From contig URJZ01000013.1 in the NCBI GenBank assembly GCA_900548305.1, forward strand, positions 1 through 42,604: a stretch of 42,604 nucleotides of DNA. Reading direction: 5' to 3'. Every line of letters begins with the position of its first letter. Position 1 is the first letter of the stretch. The notes beneath the pieces are model-generated. The model worked only from the letters and a program-made list of their open reading frames with translations, was not told where the DNA came from and searched no databases. The translations under genes and the position numbers were made by a program. Origin of the DNA: an uncultured Oscillospiraceae bacterium (lineage in GTDB: Bacteria > Bacillota > Clostridia > Oscillospirales > Acutalibacteraceae). Below are positions 7,889-16,012 of this stretch, piece after piece.

Positions 7889-7971
7889 CAATGCATACTT
7901 ATTTTGCTTAAAACAAACCTAAACTTATCTGGGTTTGAATTAGCGGATAGAAGAAGTAGGAGCGATAAAAG

Positions 7972-10926
7972 ATGAAAAAAACGAAAATTTTAAAATTTTT
8001 GGTTGCACCTATGCTGGTAGTCGGCGTTTTGTGCAGCAGCGGCATTGGTTTATATGTAAATGCTGTTTCACAAAATGCCGAAACGGAAGTAAAAGAAATT
8101 TTAGGAAATAAGCAGGTACCTTATCTTGATAAAAACCATTCCCAGGTTTGTATGGGAGGGGGATGGAAAAATGCTAACGGAAATCCATATCAAACAGGTA
8201 AAAAGAATCAAAATCCTGAAGGGAGACAATATTGGAATCCTCAGAGGATAACTTCCAGTACAACTACTCCTTTTAATGATACAGTAAACGAACAACAACT
8301 GATTAATATGTATTGGCCTAAAAATACCAAGGTTCATATAAATTCAAGAGGTAGTAATTATTGGATAGACTTATCTAGAGTTGACAAGTTGTATGATGCA
8401 GTTTTAGATCCAGAGGATGATTGCTACTATGCAAATCCGAACAATGGATGGGGAATGAATGTCGAACCGACCAAGGCAGAATATTTAGAATATAATGCAG
8501 ATTGGAGTGCTTTTGAATACGGTCATGGTACAACGCCTTATGCTGATCCCAAAGGCAAGACCCGAATCGATTATGCAGGTAATTATATATTTAGAATTGG
8601 GATTAATACAGGCGCTATCTGGGACAATCCATTTACTATTGTAGCTCGTGCTAAAATTGAATTGAGCGCAACAACCAGCGATTTTTATGCAAACACAAAA
8701 AGTCCTAAAATGCCAGTTATATTCGATAAAACAGAAGCTGGAGTAGGAACCTTAGATGCGGGTACACTATATGAGTTTAAAGGAACGGGTAGTGTAACAG
8801 GGCAAAATTATTATAATGAATATCCCAGAACTCCGGGAAAATATACTCTTACAGCACAAAGTGCTCCCGACAAAAGTAGATTTAAATTGCCGGGAAGAGC
8901 TACTAAATCCGTCAATGTAATGAAAAAGGGGTATAAAACTAAATTTCAAAAGAATATTGATGGTAGCGTAACTACTATGAGTGATACGGATTGGAACCCT
9001 AACAGTAAGCCGTCAGATCCGGATGGAGAAACAAAAGGTTTATTTGGCGTAGATTTATATTTGGAAAATCAGAAATATACCGTGCCGATACCAAAGTATG
9101 ATTCATCAAAGTATATTTTTGAAGGCTGGACAGTGACGGAAGAATACGCAACATCTCTTTTTGAGGTAAAGACAAGAGAGTTTGAAATATATGATGACGA
9201 TAAAGATGGAAGATATGAGTATACACCATCGCACATAGGTGAGAATGCCTATTATGTGTTGAGTACAACTATCACTGCAAATATTCGTAGCAAAAAGACA
9301 GATACCATTAAACCGGTAACTCAGGTTGACGGAGGAGATAAAATTGAGGCAGGTATTAGTGTTGCACCATCAGAGATTAAAATAACTGAAGGTACTGAAA
9401 ACAGAAATAGCTTCACTGCAAGTGTTACTACTGGTTATGCTTACGATTTTATGGGTTGGAGTTATAATCAAAGTGGAAATCATATTGATTTAGGTACAGA
9501 AAAGACATATCAGCCTGCAACAAATTTTGCTCAGCAAGGCGAGACACACAAAAACAGCACATTGTATGCTACGTTTAAACCTAAAGAATATACCATTACC
9601 TTTGATGGAAACGGCGGAACAGAGAGTGGAAGCCAAAGTACTACAAGTACACAAAAAGCTTCTTATTATAATGATGTTAAACTGCAAAAAAATCCGTTTG
9701 TAAGAGAAGGTTTCCGGTTTAAAGGTTGGTCTACTTCTAAAACCAGCAGTGCAGTAAAATATACTGATCAGGCAACTGACAGAAATATACCGTTGGATGG
9801 ATTGAATCAAGCACTGAATAATGATATTCCCCAAAATATTACTCTTTATGCAGTGTGGGAACGTACAATAACAAACGTAGATGTTCAAAAATACAAAGAT
9901 ACCCTATGGTTGGAAGGCAATCATTGGGGAGCAGCTGCAGCTAATGTATTTGTGAAAAACAGCAATCAAGGATACAACGCTTATGAACTCATCAGATATT
10001 ACTTAGATATTGACATGAAAGATTTCAATATACCTGTGGAGCAACTGGATAAAAGCAAATTTTATGTGGTTTGGGAAAGAAGTACAGATGGTGGCTCCAA
10101 TTACCAGAAAATCCCACTTGATCAATATCAGTCCTTTTTCACAGCACCATTTAGTGATGCACAGAGAGACTACAGTAAGGTAGTTTACGATGAAGAAAAA
10201 GGTCAATGGTTTGTACCACTGTTAGTAAAAGCTGGAGCTGGCTCGGATGCAGACACAATAGGTGGTCACTATAAGGTAAGTGTAGCTTATGATGATCCGC
10301 AAGCTACCGAAAAAGTGGCATCAGAGCAAGATTTCTATAACAATGTATCACAAAAAGGTTGGACAACAAGTGAACCAACAGAAGTAAAAATGATTCGTAC
10401 ATTTGAAACGGTTGTAAATGTTCCTGCAAATGTAATACTGGAGGAAAAAACAGAAATAACACTAGATGGCAGTACAAAGCAAGTGGTAGAATCTGTACAT
10501 TCTAGTAACAAAGTAACAGTAAATCCGATAGAACATGATATTACACAACAATCGGATTACGATTGGCATACACCAAATACGGCAATGGATGGAAAAACCA
10601 CTCCAGCCAATAGTTATAATGGAGGCCAACATACCGAATATGTAAAACAAAAGCCATTTAAAGTTTCTGTTACGTGGAACAGTACATTAACCGATACATC
10701 ACAGCAATATAGAATTAATGATGTTAATATGTATTCGGCAGAAAACATAGGTGCAATGAAAAAAGGTCAGCAAATACCAACAGGTACAATATCAAGTTTT
10801 AGCTACGATGGCAAAGCTGAGAATAAAACTTTATTTGACTTCTATCTAAAAGGTGATAAACCGGATCACTTGCCATATGGAACCTTATTTAAGGGATTCA
10901 TCACCTTTAGATTTACGAATATATAG
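7972..10926 (+). CDS. Large secreted repeat protein of the surface locus
   Basis: A 984-aa protein with a signal peptide (MKKTKILKF, a hydrophobic core to about residue 30, probable cleavage near AVS). The middle carries InlB/Listeria-Bacteroides-type beta-repeat sequence: YTITFDGNGG at about 541-550, FKGWS near 583 and LYAVWER near 625, with a weaker copy before it (DFMGWS, LYATFKPK). The last 160 or so residues form another beta-rich domain ending GTLFKGFITFRF, which resembles the end of the 203-aa secreted protein encoded downstream. There is no C-terminal anchor, so it may be held by partners. The ribosome site is AGTAGGAG near 7956. A CAAACC/GGTTTG hairpin (7914-7937) precedes it. The next gene follows after 12 bp. 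The function is unknown; adhesion or surface-complex formation is inference. Confidence 0.85.
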   Translation: MKKTKILKFLVAPMLVVGVLCSSGIGLYVNAVSQNAETEVKEILGNKQVPYLDKNHSQVCMGGGWKNANGNPYQTGKKNQNPEGRQYWNPQRITSSTTTPFNDTVNEQQLINMYWPKNTKVHINSRGSNYWIDLSRVDKLYDAVLDPEDDCYYANPNNGWGMNVEPTKAEYLEYNADWSAFEYGHGTTPYADPKGKTRIDYAGNYIFRIGINTGAIWDNPFTIVARAKIELSATTSDFYANTKSPKMPVIFDKTEAGVGTLDAGTLYEFKGTGSVTGQNYYNEYPRTPGKYTLTAQSAPDKSRFKLPGRATKSVNVMKKGYKTKFQKNIDGSVTTMSDTDWNPNSKPSDPDGETKGLFGVDLYLENQKYTVPIPKYDSSKYIFEGWTVTEEYATSLFEVKTREFEIYDDDKDGRYEYTPSHIGENAYYVLSTTITANIRSKKTDTIKPVTQVDGGDKIEAGISVAPSEIKITEGTENRNSFTASVTTGYAYDFMGWSYNQSGNHIDLGTEKTYQPATNFAQQGETHKNSTLYATFKPKEYTITFDGNGGTESGSQSTTSTQKASYYNDVKLQKNPFVREGFRFKGWSTSKTSSAVKYTDQATDRNIPLDGLNQALNNDIPQNITLYAVWERTITNVDVQKYKDTLWLEGNHWGAAAANVFVKNSNQGYNAYELIRYYLDIDMKDFNIPVEQLDKSKFYVVWERSTDGGSNYQKIPLDQYQSFFTAPFSDAQRDYSKVVYDEEKGQWFVPLLVKAGAGSDADTIGGHYKVSVAYDDPQATEKVASEQDFYNNVSQKGWTTSEPTEVKMIRTFETVVNVPANVILEEKTEITLDGSTKQVVESVHSSNKVTVNPIEHDITQQSDYDWHTPNTAMDGKTTPANSYNGGQHTEYVKQKPFKVSVTWNSTLTDTSQQYRINDVNMYSAENIGAMKKGQQIPTGTISSFSYDGKAENKTLFDFYLKGDKPDHLPYGTLFKGFITFRFTNI

Positions 10927-10938
10927 GAGGTAGACGTA

Positions 10939-11223
10939 ATGAAAAAAGTATTAATATTTATGTTCATTATGATTATAGGAGTGGCAACTCTTCTAGCTCC
11001 GGTAAATGCACAAGCAGCAAGTGGTCAAACAGAGGTTGGTTACACAACCAGTACTACTGTTGAAATTCCAGGTGGTAGTATGGGTCCAACTACAGGCGAT
11101 ACTACCTCATTAGGAAATATATTAATTATGTTAGGGGTGAGTTCCGTTGTTGTAGTAGCATCATTACTGCTTATTAGTAGAAAAAGAAGAAAAACAGAAA
11201 AATATCCAAACACTAGGTTTTAA
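10939..11223 (+). CDS. Mini cell-wall-anchored protein with GPTTGD sorting signal
   Basis: This 94-aa precursor has a signal peptide (about 1-28, ending AQAAS), only about 20-25 mature residues, then GPTTGDTTS, a hydrophobic segment and a basic tail RKRRK. That is the layout of a sortase substrate, with G in place of L of LPXTG. Tiny anchored proteins of this sort occur in csc/WxL loci of lactobacilli (CscD), where they are thought to tether secreted partners. TAGGAGGT ahead of the start and the 12-bp gap show it is co-expressed with the large secreted protein. No sortase is in the window. Confidence 0.85.
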   Translation: MKKVLIFMFIMIIGVATLLAPVNAQAASGQTEVGYTTSTTVEIPGGSMGPTTGDTTSLGNILIMLGVSSVVVVASLLLISRKRRKTEKYPNTRF

Positions 11224-11289
11224 AATATACATCCCCAATTGTGTTATAAGGATATAAAATTAAACATGCAAAGTGAGGAGAAAAAGATT

Positions 11290-11901
11290 ATGAACAAAGT
11301 TATGAACAAAAATGTAAAAAGAATGATTGCAATTGCATGCGCAGGTGTAATTGGTCTGGGTGTGGCAGCAAGCCCTGTTATGGCAGCAGCACCTGAAATC
11401 AACACAGATGTATTTTATACAACAGATTCAACTAATATTGATGCAGATGGAAGAGTAATGATGGTAATCCCTGCAGGAGTAAATATGACTAAACATAATT
11501 TAACACAAGAGTTTGATGTAACTATGAAAGCAACAAACCCTAACATGAATTTACCGAATAATTTTAGTGCAGAAGTAACAGTAGCTTCAACCAATCAAGG
11601 TAAATTAAAAATGGTTGGTAATCCTGCGGAAGTAAACTATGAGTTATATAAAGGTGAAGTTGCAAAAGGTGGTATGAAGATTGATATATCACAACAAGCA
11701 GATCAGCCATTCCATACTTTCACAGCTCAACAAGATACAGGTGAAGTAGAACAAAGAGCCTATGTAAAAATAGCACAGCAGGATAGTGAGAAATTAGAGA
11801 AAATCAATCAGCCGGGTGCTCAGTTCAAAGATACTCTAACATTTAAAGTAACAAAGGTAGAGGGTGACGGCTTAGTTGATCCTAATAAACCAAAACCATA
11901 A
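11290..11901 (+). CDS. Secreted beta-rich surface protein
   Basis: A 203-aa protein with a signal peptide ending AAAPE (about residue 33). The mature part of about 170 aa is beta-strand-like, with IPAGVNM, EFDVTMKATNP and a last strand GAQFKDTLTFKVT, and ends in a short proline/lysine tail (DPNKPKP). It contains no tryptophan, so it is not a WxL protein by motif. The last strand resembles the end of the 984-aa protein. The frame opens earlier, but GAGGAG at 11275-11280 selects ATG 11290. A terminator follows directly, so it may be made in larger amounts than the downstream genes. The function is unknown; a structural or adhesive surface subunit is inferred. Confidence 0.8.
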   Translation: MNKVMNKNVKRMIAIACAGVIGLGVAASPVMAAAPEINTDVFYTTDSTNIDADGRVMMVIPAGVNMTKHNLTQEFDVTMKATNPNMNLPNNFSAEVTVASTNQGKLKMVGNPAEVNYELYKGEVAKGGMKIDISQQADQPFHTFTAQQDTGEVEQRAYVKIAQQDSEKLEKINQPGAQFKDTLTFKVTKVEGDGLVDPNKPKP

Positions 11902-11946
11902 GAAGTAAAGTAAATTATAAAATACATTAGCCTGTTTAGGGCAATC

Positions 11947-11983
11947 ATGGTTCAGAAGCCTTAAAAGCTTTTGAACCATTTTC
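11947..11983 (+). terminator. Terminator inside the surface locus
   Basis: ATGGTTCA (11947-11954) pairs with TGAACCAT (11972-11979). The stem continues inward with AAGC/GCTT and is followed by T's. It splits the secreted-protein genes from the membrane-protein genes, possibly as a leaky terminator. Confidence 0.75.
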
Positions 11984-12011
11984 ATTATTATATTTACAAA
12001 GGTGTGAAGAA

Positions 12012-12791
12012 ATGGACTATAAATTGTTAAAAAATGAGTATAGTACAAATACCTTTACCGATAAAAATAATCAAACATGGTCCTATATCAATAATCAGAA
12101 AATGGAAGAATTATATCCAAACGGTGGGTATATTATTGCGGCAGACTTAAAACAAGAGAAAAAAGGGCATTCTATTGGTTATTTGATAGAGCAAAATCAA
12201 AAAGCAGAGGTATTTCCCTATGAATTGCAACTAAAGGGAAATGAAAAGTGTATTGGTTTTATTTGTGTTAGTGGGGCGGATAATCGTGACACATTTATTA
12301 GAATTATAAAGAAGACAAGAAAAAAGTGGTTTTTGCTGCCATTGCTTGCCGTGCTACTTTCTCTTATAGGGGTAGGCATTGGCATATGGATGATGTTCGG
12401 CAACCCAAAACCCAGCTTGGATGAAAGCGCAATTTCTTACCATATTGAAGGAATAGAAAATAAAAATCCAAACAATATTTCAATTCCTTTGTTTAGCAGT
12501 ATTAAAATAGACAGTGCAACGATGGCGGGAAAAGTGCATTTAGCCAATCCGGCGGGCAACCCTTGCTATTTTCAATATGAAATTGTATTGCAAGACGGAG
12601 ATACACAGCTGTATCAATCAAAATTGATTGAACCCGGAACAGCTATTCCAACGTTTCAGCTAAATCAAATACTGAAAAAAGGCACTTATCCGGCAACTAT
12701 TCGCATTAAAACATATGCATTAAGCGACTATACCATAGAGATGAATGGTGGAGAAATTGATATAGAACTTATAGTGGAAGAGGTAAATTAG
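12012..12791 (+). CDS. One-pass membrane protein of the surface locus, paralog A
   Basis: A 259-aa protein with a cytoplasmic N-terminal domain (1-104, no signal peptide), a basic stop KKTRKK, one membrane helix (106-128) and an outer domain (about 130-259). The outer domain has NPAGNPCYFQYEI, IEPGTAI and KKGTYPATIRIKTYAL...MNGGEIDIEL. A closely related gene follows directly. Proteins with this outer domain are widespread but uncharacterised as far as I know. The inside-outside layout would suit signalling or an envelope-complex anchor; that is inference. AAAGGTG is the ribosome site. Confidence 0.8.
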   Translation: MDYKLLKNEYSTNTFTDKNNQTWSYINNQKMEELYPNGGYIIAADLKQEKKGHSIGYLIEQNQKAEVFPYELQLKGNEKCIGFICVSGADNRDTFIRIIKKTRKKWFLLPLLAVLLSLIGVGIGIWMMFGNPKPSLDESAISYHIEGIENKNPNNISIPLFSSIKIDSATMAGKVHLANPAGNPCYFQYEIVLQDGDTQLYQSKLIEPGTAIPTFQLNQILKKGTYPATIRIKTYALSDYTIEMNGGEIDIELIVEEVN

Positions 12792-12792
12792 T

Positions 12793-13556
12793 ATGCAATA
12801 TAAGGTAAAGAAGAATGATGATTGTAAGCAAAAATGGGTAGATAAAGCAAAGCAAACGTGGCCCTACATAAGTGCAGAAGATGCAGAAAAAATGAATTGA
12901 ATATGGAAAGTGTATTTGCAGATGTAGGAACAGAAAAAGTTAATAATGGAGATTTTTTGGATTTTTTAGGCAGAAAATTGTGGTTAAAAAATAAAAAAGA
13001 AAAATTATCGCAACGAGATAAAATAATTGGATATATTCCATGTGAAAATGAAGCTGAAGAAGAAGGATATATTCGTATTGTTAAAACTTCAAACAACATC
13101 ATTATTATTCCTATTATATTATCCCTGTTGATAATAGGAGGTATTATTGGCGGAATTATTGCGGTAAACCAAAATTCAAGAAGCTTTTTGGACCAAGCAG
13201 CAATATCTTATCAAATGCCAAACGGAATTAAAAATGAAAATCCAAATGAAATCATGATTCCTGTATTTACAGAGCTGGTAAGACCTGCAGGAAGTAATAA
13301 AGTAGCTGCAGGATTAGTAAATCCGGAGGGAAATCCTTGTTATTTCCAATATAGCATTTATTTAAAAGAAAACGAACAGCTGTTGTATGAAAGTAAATGG
13401 ATAGAGCCAGGTACTGCAATTATGGAATTTGAAATAATGGAACAGTTGCAGGTAGGTGAATATCCAATTGAAATTCGGATCAAAACCGGTTCTTTAAATG
13501 ATCTTGAAGTAGAAATGAACGGTGGAGAAATAGATGCTGTATTAAGGGTAGAGTAG
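12793..13556 (+). pseudogene. One-pass membrane protein, paralog B, broken by a 1-base frameshift
   Basis: The reading frame starts at ATG 12793 (MQYKVKKNDD...) and parallels paralog A, including QTWPYIS versus QTWSYIN. It stops at TGA 12898-12900 just after a run of six A (12887-12892). The -1 frame continues without a break to 13556: NMESVFADVGTE, a membrane helix, then GNPCYFQYSIYL, IEPGTAI and MNGGEID as in paralog A. A seventh A would restore a protein of about 254 aa. It may be a contingency (on/off) tract, a mutation, an assembly error or -1 recoding. If expressed as is, a short form could start at the ATG near 12903. Confidence 0.75.
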
Positions 13557-13557
13557 T

Positions 13558-14112
13558 ATGAAAAGAATTGTAATCATTATGCTGTCTATTGTTAGTTTAG
13601 TACTGCTTTATGGTTGTAGTAGTCAAACATATACAGCTGAAACAATTATAGAGATGAATCGAAATCCTATTGAAATTAATCAGTTGCAATTGCAGTTTCA
13701 AGCAAGTGAAATCCGAGATGAAGTAAAACCAAGCAATCCGCAAGGCTATTATCCTCATTATAAGAAGCAAGAAGGATATCATTATCACGTAGTATCAGGT
13801 ACATTAAAAAATAACAGTAACGAAACTATTCGTAGTAATCAATTTAAAATTGAAGGTGTATACGAAAATGAGACATATGAGGGAAAATTGGTATTTATTA
13901 ATGATATAGAAAGTTATTTTTGGGATGAAATAGCTCCGGGCGTCAAATTAGACTTTTACCTTTTTTCCATTGTAAAAGATGGACAAGAAAATCCGAATGA
14001 ATATCGATTTTATTACAACACCGACGGACAGTTAGAAGAAGGGAAAACCCATTTTGACGCTATGGTGCAATATACTGTACCAAATAACTTAGAAAGCTAT
14101 GAGAATGCTTAA
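13558..14112 (+). CDS. Lipoprotein of the surface locus
   Basis: A 184-aa precursor with a lipoprotein signal peptide and lipobox LYGC (Cys20). The mature domain has the pattern of DUF4352-like immunoglobulin folds seen in many Firmicutes lipoproteins (YHYHVVSGTLKNNSNETI, then EIAPGVKLDFYLF), but I cannot name a family with confidence. It begins 1 bp after the previous stop, so it is translationally linked to paralog B. It would sit on the outer face of the membrane beside the outer domains of the paralog pair. Confidence 0.8.
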   Translation: MKRIVIIMLSIVSLVLLYGCSSQTYTAETIIEMNRNPIEINQLQLQFQASEIRDEVKPSNPQGYYPHYKKQEGYHYHVVSGTLKNNSNETIRSNQFKIEGVYENETYEGKLVFINDIESYFWDEIAPGVKLDFYLFSIVKDGQENPNEYRFYYNTDGQLEEGKTHFDAMVQYTVPNNLESYENA

Positions 14113-14217
14113 ATTCGCCTTTTTGGCAGAACAACAGCACTGAGTGAAAGATTACAAAGCAATTTTGCAAACATAAGGGTGCAATGCAAATATATGGTGT
14201 ACATTTAACCTTTCATT

Positions 14218-14245
14218 TTGACAAAAAATAGGACAGTAACATACT
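14218..14245 (+). promoter_or_regulatory. Promoter for the thioredoxin-like gene
   Basis: TTGACA (14218-14223) and CATACT (14240-14245) at 16-bp spacing. The leader begins with a perfect 8-bp hairpin. Confidence 0.5.
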
Positions 14246-14250
14246 TATCT

Positions 14251-14276
14251 CAACCAATACGGCTTATGATTGGTTG
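14251..14276 (+). promoter_or_regulatory. Leader hairpin before the thioredoxin-like gene
   Basis: CAACCAAT (14251-14258) pairs perfectly with ATTGGTTG (14269-14276). It lies at the predicted transcript start and has no T tail, so it is more like a 5' stabilising or regulatory hairpin than a terminator. Confidence 0.5.
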
Positions 14277-14371
14277 CTTGAGGTTAAAATGGATTTTCTT
14301 GTTACAGTTCAAGAATAGCCGCATGTGACGTATGTGGGGCTGCTCTGATAAAACACAATGGAGGCATATCA

Positions 14372-14860
14372 ATGGAAGAGAAAAAGAAAAGAAAAATTTT
14401 TGTGGCAGTATTTTCTGTTTTGTGTTGTCTGGCAATAGGTGCAATTGCCACTATATGGTCTACCGTAGGGAGCGGCCAGAAACAAGAGGTAGAGCCGGGA
14501 GAAATAACTCCGATTACCTTTGAAGAAGTACAAGATAAGATGGACTCAAAGGAAACATTTACATTAATTATCACACAAAGCGATTGTATGCACTGTCAGG
14601 ATTTTTATGACATGATGGGCAATTATTTGCCAAAGCACAGCATAGAGCTTTTTGACTTAAATATAGATAGAGAAACTCCTGAGGAAGAGGAGCAAATAAA
14701 AAAAGAAATACAAGAAATATTTCTGGGATATGTAGGTACGCCCAATATGTTTTACATTGAAAAAGGTAATATTATCAGTCAGTACGATAATATTACTAGC
14801 GATATAACGGAGCAGTCTTTTAACGCTTGGGTACAAAAGTATCATATGGACCAAGTTTAA
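14372..14860 (+). CDS. Membrane-tethered thioredoxin-like protein
   Basis: A 162-aa protein: a basic N-terminus, one membrane anchor (9-30), a short linker, then a thioredoxin-like domain outside the cell with the redox pair CMHC (72-75) and the cis-proline loop VGTPNMFYI. It resembles the thioredoxin-fold 'transport accessory' proteins of Gram-positive bacteria. It would reduce, oxidise or isomerise disulfides in secreted proteins; the paralog pair upstream has a conserved Cys in its outer domain (GNPCYFQY). It has its own promoter, so membership in the surface locus is by position. The ribosome site GGAGG lies near 14360. Confidence 0.85.
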   Translation: MEEKKKRKIFVAVFSVLCCLAIGAIATIWSTVGSGQKQEVEPGEITPITFEEVQDKMDSKETFTLIITQSDCMHCQDFYDMMGNYLPKHSIELFDLNIDRETPEEEEQIKKEIQEIFLGYVGTPNMFYIEKGNIISQYDNITSDITEQSFNAWVQKYHMDQV

Positions 14861-15036
14861 AAGATTCAAATTTAAAAATTGATAAAAATACTGCGATTTA
14901 TATGGTAAGCGGTAATTTGTTCAATAACACACAAGATATACTTTCATTTATCAAGAAAGAGAACGTTCAATATACTTGAACTATAAACTTATATGATACA
15001 TTGATATTTGTAATAATATATTGCAAAAGAATATGT

Positions 15037-15069
15037 AAAAAGATTCTGCATATGCAGAATCTTTTTTTT
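15037..15069 (+). terminator. Strong intrinsic terminator
   Basis: A perfect 22-bp palindrome (AGATTCTGCAT with ATGCAGAATCT, 15041-15062) is flanked by A's on the left and eight T on the right. It could end the thioredoxin-like transcript about 180 bp downstream of that gene. Confidence 0.85.
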
Positions 15070-15167
15070 CTATTTTGTCTAGAATATAGGTTTTTAAATA
15101 TAGTGTAAATTTGTATAGAAATGAGAATTTCTGTATGCAAACTATTGGTAAAATCTAGAGGAGGCAC

Positions 15168-15215
15168 ATGATGATCACTTTATGTAGTGTATATATTTTA
15201 TCTAATACAAAGTGA
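15168..15215 (+). CDS. Possible 15-residue micro-ORF
   Basis: AGAGGAGG (15157-15164) stands 3-6 bp ahead of two successive ATG codons. The frame reads MMITLCSVYILSNTK and then stops. The ribosome site is excellent but there is no clear promoter, and a peptide this short may be chance or the stub of a decayed gene. The spacing to the first ATG is short; the second ATG is better placed. Confidence 0.3.
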   Translation: MMITLCSVYILSNTK

Positions 15216-15814
15216 GAAAAATTTTTGATTTATTCCCCTCTATATAAATGTAAAATACTATATTTTTATGTTCAAAAGTGTAGTAATAAATTTATTATAT
15301 ATAATGAAAAAGAAAAATTTTCTCAATAAGGTAAATATGTAGATTATTTTTCTTAGAAAAAAGTTACAATTTGTAATTTTTCAATACAATTTTTTACGCT
15401 TTATTTGAATCAAATCTAATGCGATAAGAGCGTTTTTTAAAAGTGGGGGAATATGATAACTTTTAAAGATAAAAATAGGGGAATAGATATACCTATTCCC
15501 AATTCATATAAAATTTTACATCAAAAATGAAAAATATTATTCTTTACTTTTCAATTCAATCAAATCTTTAATAGCAAAAATTGTGAAAAAAGTTTACTTC
15601 TAACTGTCCGTTAAGCCAGTAGAGAGGCGGTTTTAAGCATAAATTACCATATTAAGGAAAGAAAAACTTCATGACTATTTGTATAAATGACGAAAATAAA
15701 ACACACATGTAATACATGTAACAAGTTTGTAACCTATGTTTTCTTGCAATCTGCACATAAAACAAAGAGAATTTATTAACATAAATGTAAAATAATAGTA
15801 TATTTTTAAGCTGA

Positions 15815-15881
15815 GAAGTCGTATTTTCAATTTTATGGAAATTTTGATTGTGCATATTATATAAAATCGACTTCGTTTTTT
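15815..15881 (+). terminator. Terminator-like structure ahead of the YabE-like gene
   Basis: GAAGTCG (15815-15821) pairs with CGACTTC (15868-15874), extended by ATTTT/AAAAT past a one-base bulge, enclosing about 35 nt, followed by six T. It ends some upstream transcript, although no gene is seen between 15216 and here. Confidence 0.5.
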
Positions 15882-15883
15882 AT

Positions 15884-15912
15884 TTGACATATGGAAAATT
15901 AGTGAATATAAT
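15884..15912 (+). promoter_or_regulatory. Perfect consensus promoter of the G5/3D protein gene
   Basis: TTGACA (15884-15889) and TATAAT (15907-15912) with exactly 17 bp between: a full sigma-A consensus, implying strong expression. Confidence 0.92.
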
Positions 15913-15939
15913 AGCAAACATCAAAGTAATCCGAAAACA

Positions 15940-15993
15940 AGCGGCAGTATACGCATCTTAACAAAATGTAATTTCTTTTTTAATACTGTCGTA
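15940..15993 (+). promoter_or_regulatory. Leader stem-loop before the G5/3D gene
   Basis: GCGGCAGTAT near 15941 pairs with ATACTGTCGT near 15983 (10 bp with two G-T pairs) around a loop of about 32 nt. G5/3D wall-enzyme genes are often under c-di-AMP (ydaO) riboswitches, but I do not see that motif here. Confidence 0.45.
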
Positions 15994-16012
15994 AGCATGA
16001 AGGAGAGCAAGT

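Larger units (their letters stand above)
14861..16012. other. Nearly gene-free 1.15-kb stretch
   Basis: Holds two terminators (15037-15069 and 15815-15881), an 8-bp hairpin GGGAATAG/CTATTCCC (15479-15500), a 15-codon ORF with a very strong ribosome site (15168-15215) and the promoter of the next gene. Between 14863 and 14979 a short coding-like frame, ending NVQYT and then stop, has no start signal and may be a gene remnant. The rest is AT-rich with no supported gene. Confidence 0.6.

Noticed and set aside
11290..11901. WxL-domain protein
   Set aside because: The locus looks similar, but the protein has no tryptophan, so the WxL motif is absent.
11902..11946. Possible extra small gene between the secreted protein and the terminator
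   Set aside because: Too short and no ribosome site.
12858..13556. Paralog B starting at GTG 12858
   Set aside because: The GTG has no ribosome site and the first residues (ALHKCRRCRK) do not match paralog A; the upstream ATG at 12793 in the other frame does.
15652..15917. Minus-strand frames of 67-80 codons
   Set aside because: Composition follows AT-rich DNA (Phe/Ile/Tyr/Lys), no ribosome site, and they overlap the next gene's promoter and terminator.
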